From a bacterium (GTDB taxonomy: Bacteria > Cyanobacteriota > Vampirovibrionia > Obscuribacterales > Obscuribacteraceae): a stretch of 64,000 nt of DNA. The stretch is taken from positions 101,243 through 165,242 of the forward strand of contig WGMS01000004.1 of the NCBI GenBank assembly GCA_016124935.1, written 5' to 3'. This document shows, in pieces, positions 1-7,414 of the stretch. The number at the start of each line of letters is the position of its first letter. The first letter of the stretch is position 1. The notes below the pieces were generated by a model. The model was not told the DNA's origin. It did not search any database and saw only the letters and a list, made by a program, of their open reading frames with translations. Both the position numbers and the translations under genes were made by a program.

Positions 1-85
1 AACAGTTGTTGCGGAGATAAATCGGTGATAATATGGCCCAATCTAGAGTTAGTGTTTCTGGTAGTGAATCCAGGGGGGAGGACCC

Positions 86-259
86 TTGTCTGAAGTCCGA
101 GTATCTGAAGGCGAAAGCATAGAACAGGCCCTTAAGCGCTTTAAGAAGAAAATACAAAAGGCAGGCATTCTTTCAGAGATCAAGCGCCGCGAGCGCTATG
201 AAAAACCGAGCGTCAAAAAGAAGAGAAAAGCAGAAGCCGCCCGCAAGCGTCGCTCCTGA
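86..259 (+). CDS. rpsU: 30S ribosomal protein bS21
   Basis: Small-subunit ribosomal protein bS21, 57 residues, which binds the 30S subunit near the 3' end of 16S rRNA and helps initiation. The reading frame gives [20 protein letters not shown], then a [18 protein letters not shown] segment and a Lys/Arg-rich tail ([14 protein letters not shown]), as in the family. The start is a TTG at 86, placed by a very strong Shine-Dalgarno run (GGGGGGAGG, 72-80). The gene is followed by a short intergenic stretch and a rho-independent terminator, so it is probably monocistronic. The size is normal. Identity is high confidence; the start rests on the ribosome binding site and on the usual family N-terminus. 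Confidence 0.93.
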   Translation: MSEVRVSEGESIEQALKRFKKKIQKAGILSEIKRRERYEKPSVKKKRKAEAARKRRS

Positions 260-292
260 GCAATCAACTATCCTGTGACAGCTTTTCGGACA

Positions 293-320
293 GGCCCCTG
301 CGGGGGCCGTCTTTATCTTT
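293..320 (+). terminator. rho-independent terminator of rpsU
   Basis: A GGCCCC / GGGGCC stem with a four-base loop (293-308) is followed by a T-rich tail (TCTTTATCTTTT). It lies 34 bases after the rpsU stop codon. Confidence 0.75.
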
Positions 321-530
321 TAACTGTCCATGCTTTGTATGAATTAAATCAGTTAACAAGTCGCCGATTACCAATTAGCCATTCAGTGATTTTATCTGCG
401 AAAACCACTGCCGGGCGGCAGCCTGATAATTTTAATCACTTGACATCTTTCCTGCCCGGAGAATTGAGTATTCGCCCGGGCATATTGCAAGGACGAGAAA
501 GACGCCTTTGATTTGCACGGGAGTTGAAAA

Positions 531-794
531 ATGGGAAGACCGTCCAAGAAAGAAAAGAATGAGTTGGTAAAAGTTCAGGTAGACCTTCTGAAAAGAAGCC
601 TCAATCATGTCTATGACACCAGAAGAGACAACCGCACCATTCTCGCCCATGACGGCTTATTCGAATACCTGTGGGATCTCAAGGAAAGAGCGCTCATGGA
701 AGGTCGGGAATCGGTAGAGGTTCCCACCGCCTGGGTAGAGGAGCTGGATTCGAATCTACTGGTCATCCACCCCCATGCGGAAAAGGGTCACTAA
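531..794 (+). CDS. hypothetical protein, 87 aa
   Basis: A small charged protein beginning MGRPSKKEKNELVKVQVDLL, with no signal peptide or membrane segment. I do not recognise a family. A good ribosome binding site (GGGAG about 8 bases before the ATG) supports the start. The N-terminal GRPSKKEK patch is basic and the rest is predicted to be mostly helical, so a small nucleic-acid-binding or adaptor protein is possible but unproven. The next gene starts about 30 bases downstream on the same strand and may be co-transcribed. Confidence 0.6.
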   Translation: MGRPSKKEKNELVKVQVDLLKRSLNHVYDTRRDNRTILAHDGLFEYLWDLKERALMEGRESVEVPTAWVEELDSNLLVIHPHAEKGH

Positions 795-823
795 AAGCTA
801 TCCCGAATAGAAGCAACAAATTT

Positions 824-1375
824 TTGCTCAGCTTCATCGCAGGCCTGGTCCTGATCATATTCGCCTGTTGCGATATGACCGCGGCCAGGCCTTCCAGGGC
901 ACAGGTTAGGCAAGTCTACGAACAGATGAGAATCGCAAGGCAAGACGTAGCCCGGTGCGACCTGGAGCTTTCGCACCAGATGAAAACGGTGCTTGCCAGA
1001 ATGCGTATCTATTTCAAAAAGAGAAAACAAATCGACTTACTAGATCCTCTCGTCCTGGAAAGAGAAGAGCAAGCGCTCAAATTAGCCCGCTCCCTGCCGG
1101 ATAACCCCTACAAGATCCTGACAAATCAATCTACAGAAGAAGAGACCGCCCGATCCGTGGCGAGGGTAAAATTCGTTCTGGAGCCGTCCCTTTGCGAATC
1201 GAATCTGACCGACTGGAGAAAGGAACCGCCGGCACAATGGAAAGAGATACCAGGAACCATATCGATAGTACACAATGGCTATGACTATCTGATTGTCTGG
1301 GGCGCCAGCTTCGACGGAAAACCTGTCTGCTTCGATGGCAAGACAAAAATTCTATCGATGCGGTTGAAATACTAA
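824..1375 (+). CDS. hypothetical secreted or membrane-anchored protein
   Basis: No recognised domain. The frame is open from 671, but the stretch 671-794 overlaps the preceding gene in another frame and gives Gly/Arg-rich sequence unlike a protein N-terminus. I therefore place the start at the TTG at 824, just before a hydrophobic segment (LSFIAGLVLIIFACCDMTA) that would act as a signal peptide or anchor. The start is uncertain because no clear Shine-Dalgarno sequence precedes it. The mature part is about 160 residues: a basic helical region (QVRQVYEQMRIARQDVARC) and a C-terminal beta-rich part ending KTKILSMRLKY. It could be co-transcribed with the 87-residue gene upstream. Confidence 0.6.
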   Translation: MLSFIAGLVLIIFACCDMTAARPSRAQVRQVYEQMRIARQDVARCDLELSHQMKTVLARMRIYFKKRKQIDLLDPLVLEREEQALKLARSLPDNPYKILTNQSTEEETARSVARVKFVLEPSLCESNLTDWRKEPPAQWKEIPGTISIVHNGYDYLIVWGASFDGKPVCFDGKTKILSMRLKY

Positions 1376-1500
1376 AAGCAAAACCGGCTCTAAACCCAAA
1401 TCCGAAACCAGGAAATTCCCGGTTTAGAAAATGCCGGGCATTGGCTAGGCTCTAATTAACAGGCGTCATGGCGAAAGCGCGATTGGAGAAAGCCTTATTT

Positions 1501-4005
1501 ATGAAAAACAAAATCAAAACTCTTCTTTTGACCAGCTCTCTGTTATCCATGCAGATACCACTACCGGATCCGGCAGTACATGCGGCCCAGGCCACAGCCA
1601 AATCAAAACCGGCGGGCGGTCAGAGCAGAACCAGACAATCAAAGCAAAGCGAAGAGAAAACCAGATTCGGTAGAGTAGAAGGCTCCGGTGTGCTCACCGC
1701 CATGCTGCCGGGAGGACGCAGCCTGGGCGAATGCCCCCTGCAAAACACCGAGGTCAAAGCCCGCATATCCGGCTATGTCAGCCGGGTTAGCGTCAAGCAG
1801 ACTTTCAAGAATACTTTCAATGACAAAATAGAGGCAGTATACACCTTTCCGCTTTCTCAATCGGCGGCGGTGGACTCAATGACGATGAAAGTGGGCGACA
1901 GAATAATCAAAGGCAATATCAAAAAGAGAGAAGAGGCAAAACGCATTTACGAAGCGGCTCGCCACAGCGGTCAGGTGGCATCTTTGCTCGAGCAGGAGAG
2001 GCCCAACATCTTCACCCAATCGGTGGCAAATATAGAGCCGGGTAAATCGGTGGAGGTGATTATCGAATACATCGATCTGCTGCCTTTCGAAGACGGCAAG
2101 TACAGCTTCTCCTTTCCCACGGTGGTCGGTCCCCGCTTCATCCCGAACTCAGAAACAGTACCGGACAACACCAGATTGAAACCACTGATAACACCCAAAA
2201 GAACAAGGACCGGTCACGATTTATCTATAGATGTCAGCCTCGATGCCTCCATGCCGGTGAGCGAACTGAAATCGATGCTTCACGAAGTGACGGTGAAAGG
2301 AGATCTAAATAACAAAGGTCTGGCCGAGATCAGCCTGGTCGGACAAAAGACTATTCCAAATAAAGACTTCGTCCTGAGTTGGCAGGTTGCCGGTGATGCC
2401 ATCAAAAGCGGTGCCCTCACCTATCGCGATCCGCAAAAGAACCTCAATCAAGATGGTTCCGGATATTTCACCCTGATGCTGGTTCCACCCAAGAAAGTAA
2501 GTTCTACCGAAGCGGCTCCCAAAGAGATGGTCTTTCTAATAGATTGCTCGGGCTCCCAGAACGGCAAGCCCCTGGATAAAGCCAAAGAGACGATGAACTA
2601 TGCCATAGATCATATGAATCCTAAAGACACCTTCCAAATCATCACGTTCAACAACACATCCCAGGCTCTCTTCGATAAGCCGCGAACATCGAGCCCAGAG
2701 ATGAAAGCGAAAGCGAAGCGCTTTATCAAGGGGCTGACAGCCCGTGGCGGCACCTGGATGGCACCGGCAGTCGAAAGAGTATGCCAGATGAAAGCGCCGG
2801 AGAATCGACTGAGAATCGTCAGCTTCATGACCGATGGTTATGTCGGCAATGACATGGAGATCCTTGGTCTGGTCCGCAAGTTGCGCGGCAAATCACGCTG
2901 GTTTCCTTTTGGCACCGGCAACAGTGTCAACCGCTTTCTAATCGACGGCATCGCCCGAGAAGGCGGCGGCGAGCCCGAGTATGTTCTGCTCAATTCGAAA
3001 GCCGATCAAGTCGGTAAACGGTTCTACTCTCGCATCGCCACACCGGTTCACACCGACGTAAAAGTCGACATCGCCGGAGTGGAGGTCAAAGATGTCTACC
3101 CAAGAGATCTGGCCGATCTCTGGGCACGCAAACCGCTCTATATCAAAGGACGTTATCTCAAGCCCGGTGCAGGCACTGTCACCCTGACAGGCTTTCAGCA
3201 GGGCAAGCCATATAAGCAGACCCTGAAAGTGAACTTCCCCGAAAGCGCCACCGCCAATGAAGGCATCGCCTCGGTCTGGGCCAGGGCAAAAGTAGACCGC
3301 CTGATGGCAGAAGGCTGGACAGACGCCCAGCGAGGTCGCTTGAACAAAGAACTTCAAGAAGAGATTGAAGACGTCGCACTCAAGCACCACATCATGACTC
3401 AATACACCGCCTTCGTCGCCGTGGAAGAGAAAACTGTCACCACTGGCGGTCAGCCGAGAACGATAACAGTTCCAGTAGAGATGCCGGACGGAGTCAGCCG
3501 GGAAGGTGTTATTGGAACATTGACCGGAGAAGAGAGAAGCAGTCGACGAGCCATGCCGATGGCCGGTCCTGCCCCAATGGCGAAAGGCAAAGCTTCTTCC
3601 CTCGGTGGTGCTCGTTTTCAATACTCACCCAACCTGAGAAGCGACTCCCTGAGCGTCAAGATGAAAGGCCGCCTCATCAAAAAAGAAGGGGCAGACAAAG
3701 CCTACAACGTTCCGACAAGACCAGAACCGGTTAGCAAATTCGACAAGACCTTAGAGAGCCTGATCAAACAGGGCAAAGCAGGGCGCTCCGAGTCCTTAAT
3801 AATGGATGGAGACAGGGTCAAGGTTGAAGTCAGCCTCAGTGATAATGGAAACACTAAGACTCTGGAGAGACTGCTTCAGGGCGCCGGATTAGTGAAAATA
3901 GAGCGACGAACGGGAGCCCTGGTGATCGGCTATATAGAGATAACCGACCTCAAAAAGCTGGCTGCTCTCAAATTCGTCAAGAGCATCCGGGCAGCCACGA
4001 AATAA
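1501..4005 (+). CDS. VIT and VWA domain secreted protein
   Basis: An exported protein of 834 residues with the inter-alpha-trypsin-inhibitor arrangement: signal peptide (KNKIKTLLLTSSLLSMQIPL), VIT domain (about residues 55-185, with the VKQTFKNTFNDKIEAVYTFP signature) and a von Willebrand A domain (about 345-510). The VWA metal site (MIDAS) is intact: DCSGS, the Thr of GGTWM and the Asp of MTDGYVGND. The family mediates surface adhesion or protein interaction. There is no C-terminal LPXTG or membrane anchor, so it is probably periplasmic or released. The start at 1501 is preferred over the ATG at 1468 because GGAGAA sits 10 bases before it and the signal peptide then begins at residue 1. A short Met/Ala/Pro-rich linker (MPMAGPAPMAKGK) separates the VWA part from a C-terminal region of unknown fold. 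Confidence 0.85.
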   Translation: MKNKIKTLLLTSSLLSMQIPLPDPAVHAAQATAKSKPAGGQSRTRQSKQSEEKTRFGRVEGSGVLTAMLPGGRSLGECPLQNTEVKARISGYVSRVSVKQTFKNTFNDKIEAVYTFPLSQSAAVDSMTMKVGDRIIKGNIKKREEAKRIYEAARHSGQVASLLEQERPNIFTQSVANIEPGKSVEVIIEYIDLLPFEDGKYSFSFPTVVGPRFIPNSETVPDNTRLKPLITPKRTRTGHDLSIDVSLDASMPVSELKSMLHEVTVKGDLNNKGLAEISLVGQKTIPNKDFVLSWQVAGDAIKSGALTYRDPQKNLNQDGSGYFTLMLVPPKKVSSTEAAPKEMVFLIDCSGSQNGKPLDKAKETMNYAIDHMNPKDTFQIITFNNTSQALFDKPRTSSPEMKAKAKRFIKGLTARGGTWMAPAVERVCQMKAPENRLRIVSFMTDGYVGNDMEILGLVRKLRGKSRWFPFGTGNSVNRFLIDGIAREGGGEPEYVLLNSKADQVGKRFYSRIATPVHTDVKVDIAGVEVKDVYPRDLADLWARKPLYIKGRYLKPGAGTVTLTGFQQGKPYKQTLKVNFPESATANEGIASVWARAKVDRLMAEGWTDAQRGRLNKELQEEIEDVALKHHIMTQYTAFVAVEEKTVTTGGQPRTITVPVEMPDGVSREGVIGTLTGEERSSRRAMPMAGPAPMAKGKASSLGGARFQYSPNLRSDSLSVKMKGRLIKKEGADKAYNVPTRPEPVSKFDKTLESLIKQGKAGRSESLIMDGDRVKVEVSLSDNGNTKTLERLLQGAGLVKIERRTGALVIGYIEITDLKKLAALKFVKSIRAATK

Positions 4006-4030
4006 AGACACCGGAGCCTTTCTCGGGATA

Positions 4031-4062
4031 AGAGAAGCGACTTGCAATCGCTTCTCTTTTTA
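4031..4062 (+). terminator. rho-independent terminator after the VIT/VWA gene
   Basis: A perfect 10-bp stem AGAGAAGCGA / TCGCTTCTCT with a 7-base loop is followed by TTTTTAT. It lies between two convergent genes; the T-tract serves the plus strand. Confidence 0.85.
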
Positions 4063-4070
4063 TCTGCGCT

Positions 4071-4547
4071 CTATTTCTTTTTGGGAGCCGGCTTTTTAGC
4101 CGCGGTTTTCGAAGTGGTTCTGGTTGTGCTCGATCTCTTGCGTTTCACCGGTCGCTTCTTCTTGGCAGGTTTTGTCGAGCCCGCTCCTGCAAGAGGAAAG
4201 TACTCGGTGGTCTCTGAGGTGTCGTAAGTTTCGATGGTGCCGTCGGCGTTTCGTCGAACCACCACTCCGTCGCCATGTTTTTTCGTGTAGGGCTTTCCCT
4301 CACCATGCACCCCATAGCGAATCTCGCCGCCTCCGCCCTGACTCTGAGGCGTCGCACCGGAGCCTGAGGCGGCAGGGTCTGTGGCATCGAAGGTGTCGAC
4401 GGAGCCGTCGGCGTTCTTGCGGACCACTACGCCACCGTCATTCGAGGTCGATGAATCCTGGCAGCAGGCATCGGGCGGCAAGACACCAAGCAGAGCAAAA
4501 GCCGCAACGAAAGAGACAGAGACGAGGATAATATTGGATTTGCGCAT
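4071..4547 (-). CDS. secreted protein with two DGxxxTxD repeats and a Lys-rich tail
   Basis: An exported protein of 158 residues, family not recognised. It has a signal peptide (RKSNIILVSVSFVAAFALLG). Two copies of a 19-residue motif follow, GVVVRKNADGSVDTFDATD and GVVVRRNADGTIETYDTSE, separated by a Gly/Ser-rich linker. The last 35 residues are an unstructured Lys/Arg/Pro/Thr tail resembling histone H1 or other DNA- or polyanion-binding tails (STKPAKKKRPVKRKR... ending AAKKPAPKKK). The tail may bind an acidic surface polymer, LPS or DNA; that is inference. Convergent with the VIT/VWA gene. Confidence 0.7.
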   Translation of the reverse strand: MRKSNIILVSVSFVAAFALLGVLPPDACCQDSSTSNDGGVVVRKNADGSVDTFDATDPAASGSGATPQSQGGGGEIRYGVHGEGKPYTKKHGDGVVVRRNADGTIETYDTSETTEYFPLAGAGSTKPAKKKRPVKRKRSSTTRTTSKTAAKKPAPKKK

Positions 4548-4653
4548 AAAGAAACGGATCTCTCTGGGTTAGTAATATGGAGGATTCCTGCGATCCATAA
4601 TAACCATTTTTAGAACCACTTGACAAGAAACGCGAATCTAAATTGCCCTGACC

Positions 4654-5325
4654 CTACTTCAAAATTTTATCCAGCAGTTTCATCACCCGCACGTCCTCGG
4701 GGTCCAGTTCAATGGCCTGGCTCAAGACGGCTCCGGCTTCGGCGGATTTGCCCTGTTCATGAAGGGTCCTGCCCAGATGATAAAGAGCATTTTCATAGTT
4801 CGGCTGCAATTCCACGGCGGCTTTATACTGCTCTACCGCTTTGTCCAGTTGCTTGTCCGCGACCAGAGCATTACCGTAGACCACCCTGAAAACAGCTCGC
4901 TTACTGTCGATACCGACCGCTCTTTCCGCCTCGGTCACCGCCTCTTTAATTCGACCGGTATCAAGAAGAACCACCGACAAATTCGAGTGCCCATAGGGAA
5001 TGGTATCATCCAGCTCGATAGCTCTGCGCAGCTCCTGCTCCGCTTCCTTGAGCTGATCGTTCTGCCTGTAAGCCCAACCCAGGTCATTGTGTGCATCTGC
5101 ACTATCTGGATTCTGCTCGACTTTGCGTTTGCATGCCGCTATATTCGGTGACCCTTGCAAAGCTTTTTTCCAGTTATCTTTGCGTCCTTCTCCTTTGCCG
5201 CGCTCACCGGTGCCTTTAGCCTTGGCTGTCGCATCATCGACACAGAGGGTCGAGCCCAGCAAAAATGACAGAGCCAGACTGAAACTAAAACAAAAAGCCA
5301 GAGCACCTCGCGATTTCCCGAACAT
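4654..5325 (-). CDS. secreted tetratricopeptide repeat protein
   Basis: An exported TPR protein of 223 residues. A signal peptide (FCFSFSLALSFLLGSTLCVDD) and a basic linker precede four to five TPR units, for example ADAHNDLGWAYRQNDQLKEA, AVFRVVYGNALVADKQLDKA and ENALYHLGRTLHEQGKSAEA. TPRs form helical scaffolds for protein binding; the partner is unknown. I chose the ATG at 5325 because GGAGG lies 8 bases before it, although the frame is open to 5358. Upstream on the same strand are two small membrane protein genes, which may be a separate unit. Confidence 0.85.
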   Translation of the reverse strand: MFGKSRGALAFCFSFSLALSFLLGSTLCVDDATAKAKGTGERGKGEGRKDNWKKALQGSPNIAACKRKVEQNPDSADAHNDLGWAYRQNDQLKEAEQELRRAIELDDTIPYGHSNLSVVLLDTGRIKEAVTEAERAVGIDSKRAVFRVVYGNALVADKQLDKAVEQYKAAVELQPNYENALYHLGRTLHEQGKSAEAGAVLSQAIELDPEDVRVMKLLDKILK

Positions 5326-5432
5326 AGATCTATCCTCCAGACCGACAGATTCAACCACAGACGAACAAAGGCAAGATTATGCCAGGGATCTTCGGCATAA
5401 GTCCTTTGCGGGGATTCATTCTTAAGTTATCT

Positions 5433-5615
5433 TCAACCGGGAGGACCGGTGAACGCCCAGATACAAAGAGCCAGCCCGAGACCGACGATACAGAGCCCAA
5501 AAACGGTAGACTCGAGAACGTTCTTCGCATCTTCAAAGGCATTGCGACAAATGACCGAACCGCCGAATACAAAGATTGAGCCGACAATGAACATAATGAT
5601 GCTTTCTACGATCAT
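5433..5615 (-). CDS. small membrane protein, 60 aa
   Basis: A 60-residue protein made almost wholly of two hydrophobic helices (IIMFIVGSIFVFGGSVI and VFGLCIVGLGLALCIWAF) joined by a short polar loop (CRNAFEDAKNVLES). No family recognised. It starts 19 bases after the stop of the gene upstream on the same strand (5635-6048), which suggests co-transcription. No strong ribosome binding site is visible, so translation may be coupled. Existence as a gene is likely but not certain. Confidence 0.55.
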   Translation of the reverse strand: MIVESIIMFIVGSIFVFGGSVICRNAFEDAKNVLESTVFGLCIVGLGLALCIWAFTGPPG

Positions 5616-5634
5616 GAACGGCTACTCGGGATAG

Positions 5635-6048
5635 TCAATTGCGGCCCGACTCGGGAGAACTGGGCGGCAGGCTGTTGAAGAGAAGAAAGGCAATCAGCAA
5701 GAAAAGAACAGCTATGCCAAGCAAAAACTTATTGACCAGATTTTTCTCATGGGCGAGCTGGCCCTGTTTAAGGGCATCCGAGATAGAGATGATCTCAGTC
5801 TCTTCGACGACCTCCACCGGCGCTTCAGTAGCTTTAGCAGATTCGGCGGATTCGGCGGCTTTAGAGGAACTTTCCTCTGCCTTTTTATTATCAGCCTGCG
5901 TTTTAGAGGCCTCTTCCGGCGTGGTCTGGGCCGATGCCTGATACGCGATCCTGCCCGGCATAGATTCGAAGTGAGCGGCAGGAAGCAAAGGCATGAGGGA
6001 AGCAGCCACTACCACCAAAAGCGTTATCTCGACTTTTCCTGAATTCAT
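5635..6048 (-). CDS. Ala/Glu-rich protein with signal peptide and C-terminal membrane helix
   Basis: About 137 residues. An N-terminal signal sequence (VEITLLVVVAASLMPLLPAA) is followed by a low-complexity Ala/Glu/Lys/Ser segment (for example KKAEESSSKAAESAESAKA) and a C-terminal transmembrane helix (FLLGIAVLFLLIAFLLFNSL). The topology is probably an extracytoplasmic disordered stretch held to the membrane. I place the start at the ATG at 6048; an in-frame GTG at 6057 is closer to the GGGAG sequence and is an alternative. It forms a likely two-gene unit with the small membrane protein downstream. Function unknown. Confidence 0.6.
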   Translation of the reverse strand: MNSGKVEITLLVVVAASLMPLLPAAHFESMPGRIAYQASAQTTPEEASKTQADNKKAEESSSKAAESAESAKATEAPVEVVEETEIISISDALKQGQLAHEKNLVNKFLLGIAVLFLLIAFLLFNSLPPSSPESGRN

Positions 6049-6148
6049 GGCGACCACTTGTCTCCCATACCCTGTTCTAAATCTACCAGATAATCCGACG
6101 TCTTCCCGAATATATCACCAGATTAGCACCAAAGCTAACTCCTGAGCT

Positions 6149-7264
6149 TTATCCGCCAAAGCTGACCGGCAGTCGTCGTGCCCCCCAGTCCCCTTTCCGG
6201 TCTTCGAAAAATCCGGGAATATCCGTGGCGCACTCCATACATTTGCCGCCTCTGATGCGATAGCGACCCAGCTCGTACCAGTCCCTCTCGATAATCAAGG
6301 CTTTGCAGTTATGACAGTAGGTGCTCTGGGAATCCCTGTCATAGACATTGCCCACGTAGACATACTTCATGCCGGCGGAAATAGCCGTATCTCTTGCCCG
6401 GACCAGAGTACCGGCCGGGGTTGCCGGTCGGTTCATAAGCTTGAAATCAGGATGGAAGGCGGTAAAGTGAACCGGCACGAGCTCTCCTAGATTCTGCACT
6501 ATCCAGTCACACATCCGCTTGAGTTCATCTTGATCGTCATTCTCTCCGGGGATGATCAAATTGGTTATCTCGAACCAGGTATTCGACTCTTTTTTGAGCC
6601 ATACGAGAGTGTCGAGCACCGGCTCTAAATGAGAAAGGGTCAATTTGCTGTAGAAACGCTCGGTAAATGCCTTGAGGTCTACATTGGCGGCATCCATGAA
6701 AGAAAAGAACTCTGCCCTCGCCTCGGGATTGATATAACCTGCGGTGACGGCGACATTTTTGATTCCTTTTTCCCGACAGACCCTGGCGGTGTCAACCGCA
6801 TACTCCAGCCATATGACCGGGTCGTTATAAGTGTAAGCTACGCTTTTAGCGCCCAGTCGAGATGCGGCATCGGCTATCTGTTCGGGAGATGCTTCTTCCG
6901 AAAGACGCTCTATTTCCCGGGATTTGCTGATATCCCAGTTCTGGCAAAATCGACAACCGAGATTGCAACCGGCGGTTCCGAAGGAGAGCACGGAAGAGCC
7001 CGGGTAGAAGTGATTGAGCGGCTTTTTCTCTATCGGGTCGATACAAAAGCCGGTACTCTTGCCATAAGTGGTCAAATACATCTGCCCTTCGAGATTCTGG
7101 CGAACGAAACAAAAACCCCGATCCCCTTCTTTCAAAACACAAGCCCGGGGACAGAGATCGCAAAAAATCTTCTCCTGACCGTCTTCCTCAATCTTGTGCC
7201 AGTAACGACCGGGAACAACAGATGCTCTCGGCTTACTCTCTTTGACCTTTCTGCGCTCTGGCAC
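6149..7264 (-). CDS. amrS: AmmeMemoRadiSam system radical SAM enzyme
   Basis: A 371-residue radical SAM protein of the PflA-like group called AmmeMemoRadiSam. The N-terminus carries a CDLCPRACVL Cys cluster and GFCFVRQN. The radical SAM cluster motif is GCNLGCRFCQNWDIS (CxxxCxxC). Further family sequence includes SVAYTYNDPVIW, NVDLKAFTERFY, VHFTAFHPDFK and a C-terminal zinc-type cluster (CHNCKAL ... CMEC). Its usual partners, AMMECR1 and Memo, are not in this window. The reaction is not established for most members. The start is a GTG preceded by AGAGGG. It is divergent from the unknown gene at 7415, and the 150-base gap must hold both promoters. Confidence 0.92.
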   Translation of the reverse strand: MPERRKVKESKPRASVVPGRYWHKIEEDGQEKIFCDLCPRACVLKEGDRGFCFVRQNLEGQMYLTTYGKSTGFCIDPIEKKPLNHFYPGSSVLSFGTAGCNLGCRFCQNWDISKSREIERLSEEASPEQIADAASRLGAKSVAYTYNDPVIWLEYAVDTARVCREKGIKNVAVTAGYINPEARAEFFSFMDAANVDLKAFTERFYSKLTLSHLEPVLDTLVWLKKESNTWFEITNLIIPGENDDQDELKRMCDWIVQNLGELVPVHFTAFHPDFKLMNRPATPAGTLVRARDTAISAGMKYVYVGNVYDRDSQSTYCHNCKALIIERDWYELGRYRIRGGKCMECATDIPGFFEDRKGDWGARRLPVSFGG

Positions 7265-7414
7265 TTTGTCGACCCTCTCTTCAAATCATGGCTCTGATCT
7301 CAGTATAAATAATCAAAGCACGGTTGAGGTGTCCAGAAATTCGCCGCCTCGCATATAGAAATCCAGAGAGCTTCGATAAAAGAGCTCGCGGCAATTGGCA
7401 TAGGAGACCACAGA

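Noticed and set aside
671..823. N-terminal extension of the 824-1375 gene
   Set aside because: It overlaps the 531-794 gene on the same strand in another frame and yields Gly/Arg-rich shadow sequence before the hydrophobic signal segment.
1501..4005. Sortase-anchored VIT/VWA protein
   Set aside because: No LPXTG-type motif or C-terminal membrane helix; the chain ends SIRAATK.
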